NCBI GenBank assembly: GCA_015665415.1
Contig: JADFAE010000013.1
Coordinates: 1-64,000 of the forward strand
DNA from: Roseobacter sp.
GTDB lineage: Bacteria > Pseudomonadota > Alphaproteobacteria > Rhodobacterales > Rhodobacteraceae
Reading direction: 5' to 3'
Length of the DNA stretch: 64,000 nt
This document shows, piece after piece, positions 8,701 through 19,024 of the stretch (positions are counted from its first letter, which is position 1; the number at the start of each line of letters is the position of its first letter). The position numbers and the translations under genes were made by a program. The notes below the pieces were generated by a model. That model did not search any database. It worked only from the letters and a program-made list of their open reading frames with translations, and was not told the origin of the DNA.

Positions 8701-11046
8701 ATGACAATCAAAGAGAAATTTGAATCCATGGATTATGGCCCCGCTCCCGAAAGCGCCGCCGAGGCCCTGGCCTGGCTGGTTGATCAAGGCGATCGCTTTG
8801 GCCATTTCATCAATGGTGAATTCACGGCCCCTCATGACGGCTTTGAGAGCCGCAACCCCGCCACCGGCGAAGTACTGGCCACCCTCAGCCAGGCCAGCCA
8901 GGCGGATGTGGACAGCGCCGTCGCTGCCGCCCGCAAAGCCCAGCCCAAATGGGAGAAACTGGGCGGGCCGGGTCGCGCACGGTTCCTCTATGCCATTGCC
9001 CGCCTGCTGCAGAAACATTCCCGCCTGTTTGCAGTGCTGGAGACCCTGGATAACGGCAAGCCGATCCGCGAAAGCCGCGACATCGACATCCCCCAGGTCC
9101 AGCGCCATTTCTACTATCACGCGGGCATGGCCCAACTGATGGAGAGCGAACTGCCCGACGCAGAGGCGCTGGGGGTTTGCGGTCAGATCGTGCCCTGGAA
9201 TTTCCCCCTGCTGATGCTGGCCTGGAAGATCGCGCCTGCGATTGCCATGGGCAATACCGTGGTGCTGAAGCCTGCGGAATATACCTCCCTTACCGCGCTG
9301 CTGTTTGCCGACATCTGCCAGCAGGCCGGCCTGCCCAAGGGCGTGGTCAATATCGTCACCGGCGATGGTGCGGTGGGTGAGATGATCGTCCATGCAGAGG
9401 TCGACAAGATTGCCTTTACCGGCTCAACCTCCGTGGGGCGGCGCATCCGCGAGGCCACCGCAGGGTCGGGCAAGGCGCTGACCCTCGAGCTGGGAGGCAA
9501 ATCCCCCTATATCGTTTTTGACGACGCCGATCTCGACTCGGCGGTCGAGGGCCTGGTCGATGCGATCTGGTTCAACCAGGGTCAGGTCTGCTGTGCCGGC
9601 TCGCGGCTTTTGGTGCAGGAAGGCATTGCCGATCGGTTCTATACCAAACTGAAGGCACGCATGGACAAGCTGCGCCTTGGCAGCCCGCTGGACAAATCCA
9701 TCGACATCGGTGCGCTGGTGGACCCGGTGCAGCTGCAAACGGTCTCAGCAATGGTGGCCGCCAATGAGGCGGGTGAGACCTATCAGCCCGCGCTGCGCCT
9801 GCCAGAAACCGGCTGCTACTTTCCACCAACGCTGATTCAGGGGCTCTCTCCGTCGGATCCCTTGATGCAGGAAGAGATCTTTGGCCCGGTGCTGGTCTCC
9901 TGCACCTTCCGCACCCCCGCCGAGGCGGTGGAGCTGGCCAACAACAGCCGCTACGGGCTGGCAGCCACGGTCTGGAGCGAGAACGTCAATCTGACACTGG
10001 ATATCGCCCCCAAACTGGTCGCCGGTGTGGTCTGGATCAATGGCACCAATATGTTTGACGCCTCCGCCGGTTTTGGCGGCATGCGTGAAAGCGGTTTTGG
10101 CCGCGAAGGCGGCTGGGAAGGGCTCAGCGCCTATACCCGCCCCAAGGGCAAAGCCAAGGCGCTTGCCCCTGTCACCGCCTTTGAAGGCAAATCCGGCGGT
10201 CCTGCCACGGATGCGGTGGACCGCACCGCCAAGATGTATATCGGCGGCAAGCAGGCGCGCCCCGACAGCGGTTATTCCAAGGCGGTCTTCAACAGCCACG
10301 GTGGGCTTTTGGGTCATGTGGGCCTGGCAAATCGCAAGGATATCCGCAACGCGGTCGAGGCCGCAGCCGGGGCCAAGGCCTGGTCCAAGACCACAGGCCA
10401 TCTGCGCGCGCAAATTCTGTATTACATCGGCGAGAACCTCTCTGCCCGCGCCGATGAATTTGCCCATCGCATCGATGCAATGACCGGCAAGAAAACAGGT
10501 ACCAAAGAGGTGGATCTGTCGATCCAGCGCCTCTTCACCGCCGCTGCCTGGGCCGACAAATACGATGGACAGGTGCACGGCGTGCCAATCCGTGCCGTCG
10601 CATTGGCGATGAAGGAACCCGTCGGGGTGATTGGCGCGCTCTGTGCCGATGAAACCCCGCTGCTGGGTCTGGTCTCGGTGATGGCGCCGGCTCTGGCGAT
10701 GGGCAACCGGCTGGTGCTGGCCGCCTCCTCGCCCTTCCCGCTGGCGGCAACTGATTTCTATCAGGTGCTGGAAACCTCGGATCTGCCTGCTGGCGTCGTC
10801 AATATCCTGACCGGCGAAGCCTCGGATCTGGCGCAACCTCTGGCCGCCCATATGAATGTCGATGCGGTCTGGAGCTTCTCTTCGTCTTCCGATCTGGCAG
10901 CAACCATCGAAAAGGCCTCAGCGCTCAACCTCAAGCGGACCTGGGTGGCTAACGCCACGTCGCTCGACTGGACTGTCGATCACAGCCGCAAGTTCTTGCT
11001 AGAGTCCACCGAGGTGAAAAACGTCTGGGTGCCCTATGGCGAATAA
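8701..11046 (+). CDS. Aldehyde dehydrogenase with a second, truncated ALDH domain
   Basis: A 781-residue protein. Residues about 30-480 are a complete ALDH: the NAD-binding segment IVPWNFPLLMLAWKIAPA, the general base Glu in TLELGGKSP and the nucleophile in GQVCCAGSR. Residues about 505-781 repeat only the N-terminal NAD-binding half (EPVGVIGALCADETPLLGLV) and stop before a catalytic cysteine. This two-part ALDH is a recurrent partner of deoC, so oxidation of acetaldehyde or a deoxyribose-derived aldehyde is the likely role. The ATG follows a GGGAGA site, 12 bp after deoC. Confidence 0.88.
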   Translation: MTIKEKFESMDYGPAPESAAEALAWLVDQGDRFGHFINGEFTAPHDGFESRNPATGEVLATLSQASQADVDSAVAAARKAQPKWEKLGGPGRARFLYAIARLLQKHSRLFAVLETLDNGKPIRESRDIDIPQVQRHFYYHAGMAQLMESELPDAEALGVCGQIVPWNFPLLMLAWKIAPAIAMGNTVVLKPAEYTSLTALLFADICQQAGLPKGVVNIVTGDGAVGEMIVHAEVDKIAFTGSTSVGRRIREATAGSGKALTLELGGKSPYIVFDDADLDSAVEGLVDAIWFNQGQVCCAGSRLLVQEGIADRFYTKLKARMDKLRLGSPLDKSIDIGALVDPVQLQTVSAMVAANEAGETYQPALRLPETGCYFPPTLIQGLSPSDPLMQEEIFGPVLVSCTFRTPAEAVELANNSRYGLAATVWSENVNLTLDIAPKLVAGVVWINGTNMFDASAGFGGMRESGFGREGGWEGLSAYTRPKGKAKALAPVTAFEGKSGGPATDAVDRTAKMYIGGKQARPDSGYSKAVFNSHGGLLGHVGLANRKDIRNAVEAAAGAKAWSKTTGHLRAQILYYIGENLSARADEFAHRIDAMTGKKTGTKEVDLSIQRLFTAAAWADKYDGQVHGVPIRAVALAMKEPVGVIGALCADETPLLGLVSVMAPALAMGNRLVLAASSPFPLAATDFYQVLETSDLPAGVVNILTGEASDLAQPLAAHMNVDAVWSFSSSSDLAATIEKASALNLKRTWVANATSLDWTVDHSRKFLLESTEVKNVWVPYGE

Positions 11047-11072
11047 CCCGCGCGACTGACAAGGAGAGTAAG

Positions 11073-11903
11073 ATGGCCACCGGATTTGATTTCAGCAACA
11101 AAACGGTGGCCGTCATTGGCGGCACCAGCGGCATCAACCGCAGAATAGCAGAGCGCTTTGCCGCCGCCGGTGCCAAGGTTGCAGTGGCCTCGCGCTCGCA
11201 GGACAAGGTAGATGACACGGTTTCTGCCCTCAAGGACCACGGCGCGGCGGCCGCGATGGGCCTCGCCTTTGACGTTCGCGACCCAGAGGCGGTAACTGCG
11301 GGATTTGCCCGGATCCACGAGGCATTTGGCGATCTTGATGTGTTGGTGTCCGGTGCAGCGGGCAATTTTCCGGCCTTGGCGGCCGATATGTCGATCAATG
11401 CCTTCAAGACCGTGATCGACATCGATCTGATGGGCACCATCCATGTGATGAAAGCGGCCTATCCCTATCTTGCCCGCCCCGGTGCCAGCATCATCAGCAT
11501 CTCTGCGCCACAATCCTACCTGCCCTATGAGGGCCAATCCCATGTCTGCGCCGCCAAGGCCGGGGTTGATCAGATCACCCGCACATTGAGCCTGGAATGG
11601 GGGCTGGAGGGCATCCGCATCAACTCGGTTGTGCCCGGCTTTATCGACGGCACCGAAGGCGCGCGGCGGGTTGCTCCCAGTCCAGAGGTCCTCAAGGGTC
11701 TGGTCCGCAGCATTCCGCTGGGACGCTTGGGCGAATGTGATGATGTCGCCAATGCCTGCTTGTTTCTGGGCTCGGACATGGCCAGCTATATCAGCGGCAC
11801 GGTGCTGGCTGTGGATGGTGCCTTGTATCAGCGCGGATCTGGCAGCACCGGCGAGATGATGGGCCACATGCTGCGTCAGGCCTCGGCGCAAAAGAAAGGC
11901 TAG
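11073..11903 (+). CDS. SDR-family oxidoreductase (2,4-dienoyl-CoA reductase-like)
   Basis: A 276-residue Rossmann protein with a nucleotide-binding motif (GGTSGINRRIA) and the DECR-type segment QSHVCAAKAGVDQITRTLSLEW, where the classical Tyr of YxxxK is replaced by His, as in the peroxisomal 2,4-dienoyl-CoA reductase subgroup. The C-terminal VNSVVPGFI and SGTVLAVDG motifs are normal. It begins 26 bp after the ALDH with an AAGGAGAG site, so it belongs to the deoC transcript. Its substrate cannot be told from sequence. Confidence 0.8.
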   Translation: MATGFDFSNKTVAVIGGTSGINRRIAERFAAAGAKVAVASRSQDKVDDTVSALKDHGAAAAMGLAFDVRDPEAVTAGFARIHEAFGDLDVLVSGAAGNFPALAADMSINAFKTVIDIDLMGTIHVMKAAYPYLARPGASIISISAPQSYLPYEGQSHVCAAKAGVDQITRTLSLEWGLEGIRINSVVPGFIDGTEGARRVAPSPEVLKGLVRSIPLGRLGECDDVANACLFLGSDMASYISGTVLAVDGALYQRGSGSTGEMMGHMLRQASAQKKG

Positions 11904-12242
11904 TGCCCGCTTTGGCCTCAATTCCCAAAACCAAAAAGGCCGGGGCTTTCCTGACCCCTGTTGATAAACGTTGAAGCCTTCATGCCTCGCCCAGATCTGG
12001 CGGGGCATTCACTTGTATAAGGGTTCCTTTTCATGTTTGAGAGTGACCATCGTCGTTGACGTGAATGGATCTCTTGACATCCTCGTTAGACCTCGCCACG
12101 TTCAAGGTGGTTGACGTCCAGAGTTCTTGCTGACTCAAAAAGTTGAAATCATGAACTATGGTTTTCTTGACAACGCAGTCTTTTCGAATGCGCATCTCGT
12201 TAAACGGCAAGGGGAAACGCGCGTTTAAGAAAGGGCTTTGTC
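11904..12242. other. Intergenic stretch with one stem-loop
   Basis: No convincing reading frame. The inverted repeat ATGCCTCGCC / GGCGGGGCAT (11982-12008) could form a 10-bp stem and may end the deoC transcript, although no T-run follows. The remainder is relatively AT-rich and probably holds the promoter of the next gene. Confidence 0.4.
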
Positions 12243-13043
12243 ATGCTCGCCATCTTTATCACTTTACCACAGATCAAGGCCGTAAAACGTGATCTCCTGT
12301 ATTGCGGCCAGGGCCTCGAACTCGTTTCGTCGTCGCATCTCACGGAAGCCCTCGCCTTTGCGTTTGGCTTTAATACGAACGCCGCCATGCTCACAGGATT
12401 CAAAAACGCAAAGGCCACGCAATGCATGGGGTTTTGCGCTGAGCGGTTTTGGTGTCGTCTCTCGGAACTTACTGGCACCTCGGTTTCAAGAATGCAGAGC
12501 GTCCTCAAAATCGACCTCCCCGAAAGTGTCTCCCGAGCTGTGGCAATTCGAGACCTACGTGAGAAAATCGCATTGCCATCGGTTTTCAAAAACCACCTGG
12601 ATAAGTTCTTCGAACTGATGGCAGATCACGGGGCAGACTACTTCACATTGGAGGGGGGACGCCCTTCGCCAAATTACTTTGGGTTAGGGGGAAGCTATTC
12701 TCGGGGCCGTCAGGCGATGCGTCCGTGTTGCACTCCGGCCAAGCCTTCGCTTTTGTGGCAATGGGATGATTCCGGCTGGAGTGCTCTGTTGGCGGATGAC
12801 TTTCTTGAAGACCACACCAGTAGGGATTGCGATCTAGCGCGTTGGGCAATGGACGCTTGGGATTTTCTGGAACCCGACCTTCGCCTAGGAAAGGCCGTCT
12901 TCAGCGCCCGATTCGGACTTGTTGTGCATCACGAAGAGATACAGGGCTGCACTGCCTCCATTCTCTATCAACGGCCGGGCCAACTGGAACAGATCAGAAT
13001 TGCAGATGCACAGCAGGCGAAGTTGAGATTGCTATCGGCATAG
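12243..13043 (+). CDS. Hypothetical protein (266 aa)
   Basis: Not assigned to a family. The N-terminal third contains HLTEALAFAFGFNTNAAMLTG, which recalls short helical modules seen in glyoxalase-superfamily or plasmid/replication-associated hypothetical proteins. The middle is Cys- and Trp-rich (CCTPAKPSLLWQWDDSGW). No signal peptide or membrane helix is seen. The coding strand is less GC-rich than its neighbours, hinting at acquisition. The start is supported only by a weak AAGGG upstream. Confidence 0.55.
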   Translation: MLAIFITLPQIKAVKRDLLYCGQGLELVSSSHLTEALAFAFGFNTNAAMLTGFKNAKATQCMGFCAERFWCRLSELTGTSVSRMQSVLKIDLPESVSRAVAIRDLREKIALPSVFKNHLDKFFELMADHGADYFTLEGGRPSPNYFGLGGSYSRGRQAMRPCCTPAKPSLLWQWDDSGWSALLADDFLEDHTSRDCDLARWAMDAWDFLEPDLRLGKAVFSARFGLVVHHEEIQGCTASILYQRPGQLEQIRIADAQQAKLRLLSA

Positions 13044-13129
13044 GTTCGGCACTGTTGGGAGGCCGTTACTCAAAAGGTGGACCCCAAAATCCAAAAGCGG
13101 GTGAGCCGCTTCAAATAGCAGTTCCCGAT

Positions 13130-13166
13130 ATTCATACCCCGCCCAATCCACGGGCGGGGTATGAAT
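13130..13166. terminator. Bidirectional stem-loop between convergent genes
   Basis: A perfect 15-bp inverted repeat, ATTCATACCCCGCCC / GGGCGGGGTATGAAT, with a 7-nt loop. It lies between the ends of two convergent genes, so it probably stops transcription from both sides; the A/T-rich outer arms act as the U-tract in either direction. Confidence 0.65.
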
Positions 13167-13233
13167 TGTCACCAGTTTTAGACAGGGTTTTGGGTCTCTC
13201 CAGCCCTTTTTCTTGGATGCCCAAGCCATCCGA

Positions 13234-14559
13234 TCAATCGGTCGCAACCAGCCCCTCGGGACGTCCAACCACAGTGAAATGCAGCGCCTGCGGCATCAGC
13301 ACTTCGCCGGCAACCCGGTTGATCTCTTCCAAAGTGACGGCGTTGATCTTGTCGTTGCGGGTCTTCACATAGTCGATTGGCAGGTCATCCATCTGCATCC
13401 CCACCAGGATCGAGGCAATGCGGCCGTTGCCGTCAAACCGTAAGGGGTAGGCCCCGGTGAGATAGGTCTTGGCGTCCTGCAATTCTTTTTCGGTGACGCC
13501 TTCGCTTGCCAGGCGCTGCCATTCTCCTTGAATCACCTCAACCGCCTCGGCCATCTTGGCATTCGCAGAACCCAACTGCCCCATGTAGATCGCGGCCAGA
13601 TCCTGCGGCAGCAGGAAGGAGTAAACCCCATAGGTAAGGCCCCGCTTTTCGCGCACCTCTTTCATCAACCGGCTGTCAAAAGAGCCACCGCCCAGGATTT
13701 GGTTCATGATATAGGCGGCAAAGAATCGCGGATCATCGCGCTCGATCCCCTGGTGTCCAAACAGGGCCACCGATTGCGGCGTGTCATAGTCAACGATGCT
13801 GACGCCGCCAGGGATGGTCACCTTTGCCGGGCCGGGCAAAGGCGCGCCGGTTTCAGTCAGATCCCCCAACAGACTGTCAAGCAGCACACCCAGCTCCGCC
13901 GCAGTGATATCGCCCACGGCACTGACATAGAGCCGGTCACGAGCAAAAATCGCCTCCTGCGCATCAAAAATATCCTGGCGGCTCAGCTCAGAGACGCTCT
14001 CGATGGTGCCTTTGCCGACGCTGCCGTAGGGATGATCGCCATAGGCCATCTGCGCAAAAGCCTGGCTTGCGATCTTGTTGGGGTCCTTCAGATCAGAGCG
14101 CAACCCAGCCAGAACCTGCGCCCGCACCCGGTCCAGCGCATCCTGATCAAAACGCGGTTCAAACAGGGTCTGACGCAGCAGGGCGACCGCCTCCTCGCGA
14201 TTTTCACTCAGAAACCGCGCCGAGATCGACAGGCTGTCACGATCCGTATCATAGCCAAAGCTGGCCGCCAGGTTTTCCAGCGCACGGGCATATTCCTGTG
14301 CCCGCATCTCGCCAGAGCCTTCCTCCAGCAAACCTGCCATCAGATAGGTGGCCCCGCGTTTCCCCGGCGCATCCAGCGAGGTGCCTCCGCGAAAGCGCAG
14401 CTCAAGCGCGGTAAAGGGGATCGAGTGGTCCTCCACCAGCCAGGCGGTGATGCCCCCCGGCGAGGTGATCTCATCGATCTTGATTTCGGCCCGAGCCGGC
14501 AGGGCCAGCGTGACGGCGCAGACGAACAATGTCGCCGCAAGTGCTGTGAGACGCATCAT
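13234..14559 (-). CDS. M16 family peptidase-like protein, non-catalytic subunit
   Basis: A 441-residue secreted protein (signal peptide ending near ARA-EIK) with the pitrilysin/MPP fold. The zinc motif HxxEH is absent: the corresponding place reads YLMAGLLEEGS. The C-terminal R/Y substrate-binding region (EKRGLTYGVYS) is kept. Such inactive M16 proteins pair with an active partner, here the gene immediately upstream, whose stop it overlaps by 4 bp. Confidence 0.87.
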   Translation of the reverse strand: MMRLTALAATLFVCAVTLALPARAEIKIDEITSPGGITAWLVEDHSIPFTALELRFRGGTSLDAPGKRGATYLMAGLLEEGSGEMRAQEYARALENLAASFGYDTDRDSLSISARFLSENREEAVALLRQTLFEPRFDQDALDRVRAQVLAGLRSDLKDPNKIASQAFAQMAYGDHPYGSVGKGTIESVSELSRQDIFDAQEAIFARDRLYVSAVGDITAAELGVLLDSLLGDLTETGAPLPGPAKVTIPGGVSIVDYDTPQSVALFGHQGIERDDPRFFAAYIMNQILGGGSFDSRLMKEVREKRGLTYGVYSFLLPQDLAAIYMGQLGSANAKMAEAVEVIQGEWQRLASEGVTEKELQDAKTYLTGAYPLRFDGNGRIASILVGMQMDDLPIDYVKTRNDKINAVTLEEINRVAGEVLMPQALHFTVVGRPEGLVATD

Positions 14560-15920
14560 TCGCCTTCCTCCTGTCGCATCATCCAGCCAGTGACCGAAAC
14601 CTCGGGGCGCAGAACTTCATGGGCGGCAGCAATGATTTCGTCCGGTGTGACCGATTGCAGGATCTGCGGCCAGACCTGCACATCCGCGATTGTCAGACCT
14701 GAGGTCAAAGCGCGGCCATAGCGATTTGCAATACCGTCGACATTGTCGCGGGCATAGATCTCAGAGGCGCGCAATTGCAGTTTGATCCGCTCCAGCTGGT
14801 CTGGATCGACCCCCTCCTCCAGAAACTGAGTGACACTGGCATCCAGCGCCGCTTCGGCATCCTCCATGCTGACGCCATCAGCCGGAACAATCAGAAAATC
14901 AAAGCTGGTCGCATCCAGCGAAACCCCATTGTAAAACGCACCACTATAGACCGCCACCTGCTGATCAAACTGCAATGCATTGGCAAGATAAGAGGTGGTG
15001 CCACCGCCCAGAAGCTCAGCCAGCAGATACAGGGCCGCCGCCTTTTCCTGGGCACCGGCATCGCGTTCAGGTGCCAGATAGGAGCGCTGCACATAGGGCT
15101 GGGCGACGCGGGGATCCTTGTAGATCAGGCGGCGCTCGGCGTTTTGCGGCGGCTCTTTGCTGCGCTGGCGAACAACGGGCAGATCCGGATTGGCCGGAAT
15201 GACCCCATAATAGGTTTCGGCAAGTGTCTTGACCTCAGCCGGGTCCACATCGCCCGATACCACAAGAATGGCGTTATTGGGCGCATAATAGGTGCCGTAA
15301 AAGGACAGCGCATCCGCCATGTCCAACTCTTCCATCTCGTGACGCCAGCCAATCACGGGTTGGCCGTAGCGATGGTTGAGGTATTGCGCCGCGTTCAACT
15401 GCTCGCCAAACAAGGCACGAGGGTTGTTATCGGTGCGCTGGTTGCGCTCTTCCAGGATCACTTCGCGCTCGGTGACGATATCGCCTTCAGAGAGACGCAG
15501 ATTGACCATGCGATCGCTCTCCATCTTCATCATAAGCTCCAGCCGGTCCGATGCCACCCGCTGGAAATAGGCGGTGTAATCATAGCTGGTAAAGGCATTG
15601 TCGCGACCACCGTTGGCTGCCACGGTCGCCGACAACTCGCCTGGGGCCAGAGTATCGGTGCCCTTGAACAGCAGATGTTCGAGAAAATGCGCTACCCCGG
15701 ACTGGCCAACGGGCTCATCCGCGGATCCGGCACGATACCAGACCATATGCTGCACCACCGGCACCCGGTGATCCTCGACCACCACCACTTCCATGCCGTT
15801 GTCCAGGGCGAAGCTGGTGACCAGATCATCAGGACCTGATGCGCCATGCTGCGTTTTGGCCACCGCGCCGCTCAGGCTGGCCCCCAATACGGCTGCCGCC
15901 AATGCAATCCTTGGGATCAT
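14556..15920 (-). CDS. M16 family zinc peptidase, catalytic subunit
   Basis: A 454-residue protein with a signal peptide (cleavage near AVA-KTQ) and the inverted zinc motif in HFLEHLLFKGT. The N-terminal segment GMEVVVVEDHRVPVVQHMVWY is typical of M16B. It should form a clam-shell peptidase with the downstream inactive homologue and degrade short peptides in the periplasm; its substrates are not known. Confidence 0.9.
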   Translation of the reverse strand: MIPRIALAAAVLGASLSGAVAKTQHGASGPDDLVTSFALDNGMEVVVVEDHRVPVVQHMVWYRAGSADEPVGQSGVAHFLEHLLFKGTDTLAPGELSATVAANGGRDNAFTSYDYTAYFQRVASDRLELMMKMESDRMVNLRLSEGDIVTEREVILEERNQRTDNNPRALFGEQLNAAQYLNHRYGQPVIGWRHEMEELDMADALSFYGTYYAPNNAILVVSGDVDPAEVKTLAETYYGVIPANPDLPVVRQRSKEPPQNAERRLIYKDPRVAQPYVQRSYLAPERDAGAQEKAAALYLLAELLGGGTTSYLANALQFDQQVAVYSGAFYNGVSLDATSFDFLIVPADGVSMEDAEAALDASVTQFLEEGVDPDQLERIKLQLRASEIYARDNVDGIANRYGRALTSGLTIADVQVWPQILQSVTPDEIIAAAHEVLRPEVSVTGWMMRQEEGE

Positions 15921-16307
15921 TCGGCATTCTCCTCATTGTCAACGCCTGCCACCTGTTCCGGGGTCAGACGAGTTTCTGCTCTGTCTTTGGCCTGCCAACT
16001 GCGCGTTTGCTTGCCAGCAACGCCAGACGGTCAGCCGCAACCAAATCTCGGGCGAATTTGCCTCAGGCTGATCTGCCGCTGTCGGGGGAACCGGCTGGGC
16101 TAGGCTCAACCTACGCCGAAAGATCGCCGGTGCAAGCGTCACTGTCGTAAAGGTGAAGATGGGAAGACCTCCCCCTCCTGCCAAGGGGCAATGCAAAAAC
16201 ACTGCTGCTGTGCAACGACCTGCAAGCGAGAGATGAAAATCGCCAAGCCAAATCAGACCCGGACTAACAACCCCGGTCCGCCTGGTGCTCAGCAAAAATC
16301 AAAACGC
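15921..16307. other. Intergenic stretch of about 390 bp
   Basis: No supported gene. Short frames here have poor codon use and no ribosome binding site. It separates the M16 pair from the upstream lipoprotein gene and may contain the M16 promoter. Confidence 0.35.
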
Positions 16308-16829
16308 TCACTCTTCCCGGAGCGGGGGGGCAGAGGGTGTGGCAACCCCGGCCTGGCGGAAAGCCGCATTGACCGCAAAGGGATCCAGCGTCTGCTTTTC
16401 GTAGATCTGTTCATAACGGTCCACGGGAGCGATCTTGATTCGGCCGCCGCGACGGCGACGTTTGAGAAAGGCGGCATCTTCTGCGGCCAGGACCTGACGC
16501 ACGTCCTGCTGAACCCCATAGCGGCTGGAGGCGGTAACCAGACCGGCATCACCCGTGGGGATCGATTGCCCTGGCACCAGCGCTTCGGGCTTGCCACCCA
16601 AAGCCGCAACAGCCTCGGCCTGCGGGTTGGAATCGGTCAGATTGCTGCCACCCGGCGTTGGTACCGGCAAGGCCGCATAATCCGCAGGTTCGCTCAGCGG
16701 TTTGGGCGGCAGGATCAGGAACTCATCCGGCCCCGTTCCAGTCGACCGAATATCGCGCAGCTCTTTTTGTGAGCAGCCAGACACTGCCACTGCCCCGATC
16801 AGACCAATAATCGCCAGAGGAATTCGCAT
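16308..16829 (-). CDS. DUF3035 family lipoprotein
   Basis: A 173-residue protein with a lipoprotein signal (lipobox AVSGC, lipidated Cys at about residue 19) and a Pro-rich extended region (ILPPKPLSEP) followed by a basic, mostly helical stretch. The family is conserved in Rhodobacteraceae next to lspA and M16 peptidases; its function is unknown. The neighbouring lspA would process its own prolipoprotein. Confidence 0.82.
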   Translation of the reverse strand: MRIPLAIIGLIGAVAVSGCSQKELRDIRSTGTGPDEFLILPPKPLSEPADYAALPVPTPGGSNLTDSNPQAEAVAALGGKPEALVPGQSIPTGDAGLVTASSRYGVQQDVRQVLAAEDAAFLKRRRRGGRIKIAPVDRYEQIYEKQTLDPFAVNAAFRQAGVATPSAPPLREE

Positions 16830-16884
16830 TTCCCCAATACTCCCGCCAGTTTCAACGCGGTTTTAGCCTATTTCCAAAGGCAGG

Positions 16885-17370
16885 TCACGCAGGCTTTTTC
16901 ACCCGGCCCTCAAACAGGATCAAACCCGCTGCTCCACCAAAGATGAAGACATCCGCGAGGTTGAACACATAGGGATTGTTCAAGCCGCAACAGGACATGT
17001 TGAGAAAGTCGAGCACATAGCCATAGAGCAGGCGATCCGCCACATTTCCCAGCGCGCCGCCAATGACCAGCCCGGCAGAGATCTGCATCACCGGGCCTTT
17101 GCTTTCGCCGCGCCCGACCCAGATCATCAGGGCCAGACAGATCACCAGCGACAGACCAATAAGGGCCCAGCGCGCGACATCATCGCCGCCACCAAAAAGA
17201 CCAAAGTTGATGCCGGTATTCTCGCCGTAGCGGAAATTCAGCAAAGGCGGCAGCACATCGATACTCAGCCGCTGCGACAGGCCCATCCAGTGGATCACCA
17301 GATACTTGCTGGCTTGATCCAGGAGAAAGGCCCAGAAGGCGCCCCAGAATATCATACGTGCTGCTGCCAT
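16885..17370 (-). CDS. lspA: Lipoprotein signal peptidase (signal peptidase II)
   Basis: Cleaves signal peptides of diacylated prolipoproteins. Four membrane helices are visible and the two catalytic aspartates lie in GNVADRLLYG and FNLADVFIF. The start MAAARMIFWG at 17370 (161 aa) fits the family length and avoids overlap with purH, which ends at 17390; the frame is open further upstream, but those residues are shadow coding of purH. Confidence 0.93.
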   Translation of the reverse strand: MAAARMIFWGAFWAFLLDQASKYLVIHWMGLSQRLSIDVLPPLLNFRYGENTGINFGLFGGGDDVARWALIGLSLVICLALMIWVGRGESKGPVMQISAGLVIGGALGNVADRLLYGYVLDFLNMSCCGLNNPYVFNLADVFIFGGAAGLILFEGRVKKPA

Positions 17371-17389
17371 GTTCTTATCCGTGTCCTGG

Positions 17390-18979
17390 TTAGTGGCGGA
17401 AGTGGCGCATGCCGGTAAAGACCATGGCAATGCCCTGCTCATTCGCCGCCGCGATCACCTCATCGTCACGCATAGATCCACCGGGCTGGATCACGCAGGT
17501 GGCCCCTGCCGCTGCCGCTTCCAGCAGACCGTCGGCAAAGGGGAAGAAGGCATCCGAGGCCACGGCTGAGCCCTTGGCCAGGCTGGCCTCCAGCCCCAGC
17601 TCATCTGCCATGCGCTGCGCCTTGGAGGCTGCAACATTGGCGCTGTCGAGGCGGCTCATCTGGCCGGCACCGACACCCACGGTGGCATTGCCTTTGACAT
17701 AGACGATGGCATTGGATTTCACATGTTTTGCCACTTTCCAGGCAAACAGAAGGTCCTGCATCTGTTCCTCTGTGGGGGCTTTCTCGGTCACCACCTTCAG
17801 ATCATCCATGCCAACGTAACCGACGTCCTTGTCCTGTACCAGAACACCGCCGCCCACCTGTTTGTAGGCGGTGATGGATTCGCGGGTGTCGGGCAGCCCG
17901 TCTGTCAGCAACAGACGCAGGTTCTTTTTGGCGGCAAAGATCGCCTTGGCCTCATCCGAGGCACCGGGGGCAATCACCACTTCGGTGAAGATCTCGACGA
18001 TCTTGCTGGCGGTTTCGGCGTCCAGCGGCTGATTCAGCGCCACGATGCCCCCAAAGGCCGAAGTGCGGTCGCAATCAAAGGCCTTTTGGTAGGCCTCGGT
18101 CAGGGTTGCACCCTTGGCCACACCGCAGGGATTGGCGTGTTTGATAATGGCAACAGCTGCGGTCTCTGCCGGATCAAACTCTGCCACCAGCTCATAGGCG
18201 GCGTCGGTGTCGTTGATATTGTTGTAGCTCAGCTCCTTGCCCTGCAGCTGGGTGGCCGTGGCCACACCGGGGCGGTTTGAGCCATCGGTGTAAAAGGCCG
18301 CCTGCTGGTGGCTGTTCTCGCCATAGCGCAGGGTCTGCTTCAGCTCACCGGCAAAGGCGCGGCGGCGCGGGGTCGGCTCTTCGATCGCTCCGGCCATCCA
18401 GGTCGAGACCGCCGCGTCATAGGCGGCGGTGCGGGCATAGGCAATCTGAGACAGGCGCTGACGGAAGCCATAAGAAGTCTGGTCCTCGTTGGCATCCAGC
18501 TCTGCCAGCAGCGCATCGTAGTCCTGTACATCGGTCACCACGTTCACAAAGAGGTGGTTCTTGGAGGCCGCGCGGATCATGGCCGGGCCGCCGATATCGA
18601 TGTTTTCGATCATCTCGTCATAACCGGCACCCCGCGCCAGCGCCGCTTCAAAGGGGTAGAGGTTCACGACCAGCAGGTCGATGGCACCGATGCCGTGCTC
18701 CGTCATTGCAGCGACATGGGTGTCATTGTCACGCAGAGCCAGCAGCCCGCCATGCACCATCGGGTGCAGGGTCTTGACGCGGCCATCCATCATCTCCGGA
18801 AAGCCGGTCACCTCTGCGACGTCTTTCACGGCAAGCCCGGCGTCACGCAATGTCTTGGCGGATCCGCCGGTGGACAACAGTTCAACTCCGCGCGCAGCCA
18901 GCGCCTTGCCCAGCTCAATCAGGCCGGTCTTGTCGGATACGGAAAGCAGTGCACGGCGTACAGGGTGAAGGTCGGTCAT
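17390..18979 (-). CDS. purH: Bifunctional AICAR formyltransferase / IMP cyclohydrolase PurH
   Basis: Carries out the last two steps of de novo IMP synthesis. A 529-residue protein with an N-terminal MGS-like cyclohydrolase domain ([28 protein letters not shown]) and a C-terminal AICAR transformylase domain with KHANPCG, the catalytic Lys-His pair. Full length. Confidence 0.96.
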   Translation of the reverse strand: MTDLHPVRRALLSVSDKTGLIELGKALAARGVELLSTGGSAKTLRDAGLAVKDVAEVTGFPEMMDGRVKTLHPMVHGGLLALRDNDTHVAAMTEHGIGAIDLLVVNLYPFEAALARGAGYDEMIENIDIGGPAMIRAASKNHLFVNVVTDVQDYDALLAELDANEDQTSYGFRQRLSQIAYARTAAYDAAVSTWMAGAIEEPTPRRRAFAGELKQTLRYGENSHQQAAFYTDGSNRPGVATATQLQGKELSYNNINDTDAAYELVAEFDPAETAAVAIIKHANPCGVAKGATLTEAYQKAFDCDRTSAFGGIVALNQPLDAETASKIVEIFTEVVIAPGASDEAKAIFAAKKNLRLLLTDGLPDTRESITAYKQVGGGVLVQDKDVGYVGMDDLKVVTEKAPTEEQMQDLLFAWKVAKHVKSNAIVYVKGNATVGVGAGQMSRLDSANVAASKAQRMADELGLEASLAKGSAVASDAFFPFADGLLEAAAAGATCVIQPGGSMRDDEVIAAANEQGIAMVFTGMRHFRH

Positions 18980-19024
18980 GGCAGGGCGGTCCTTTTACGG
19001 GCTCAGTACGGGCAGCGTACAGGC

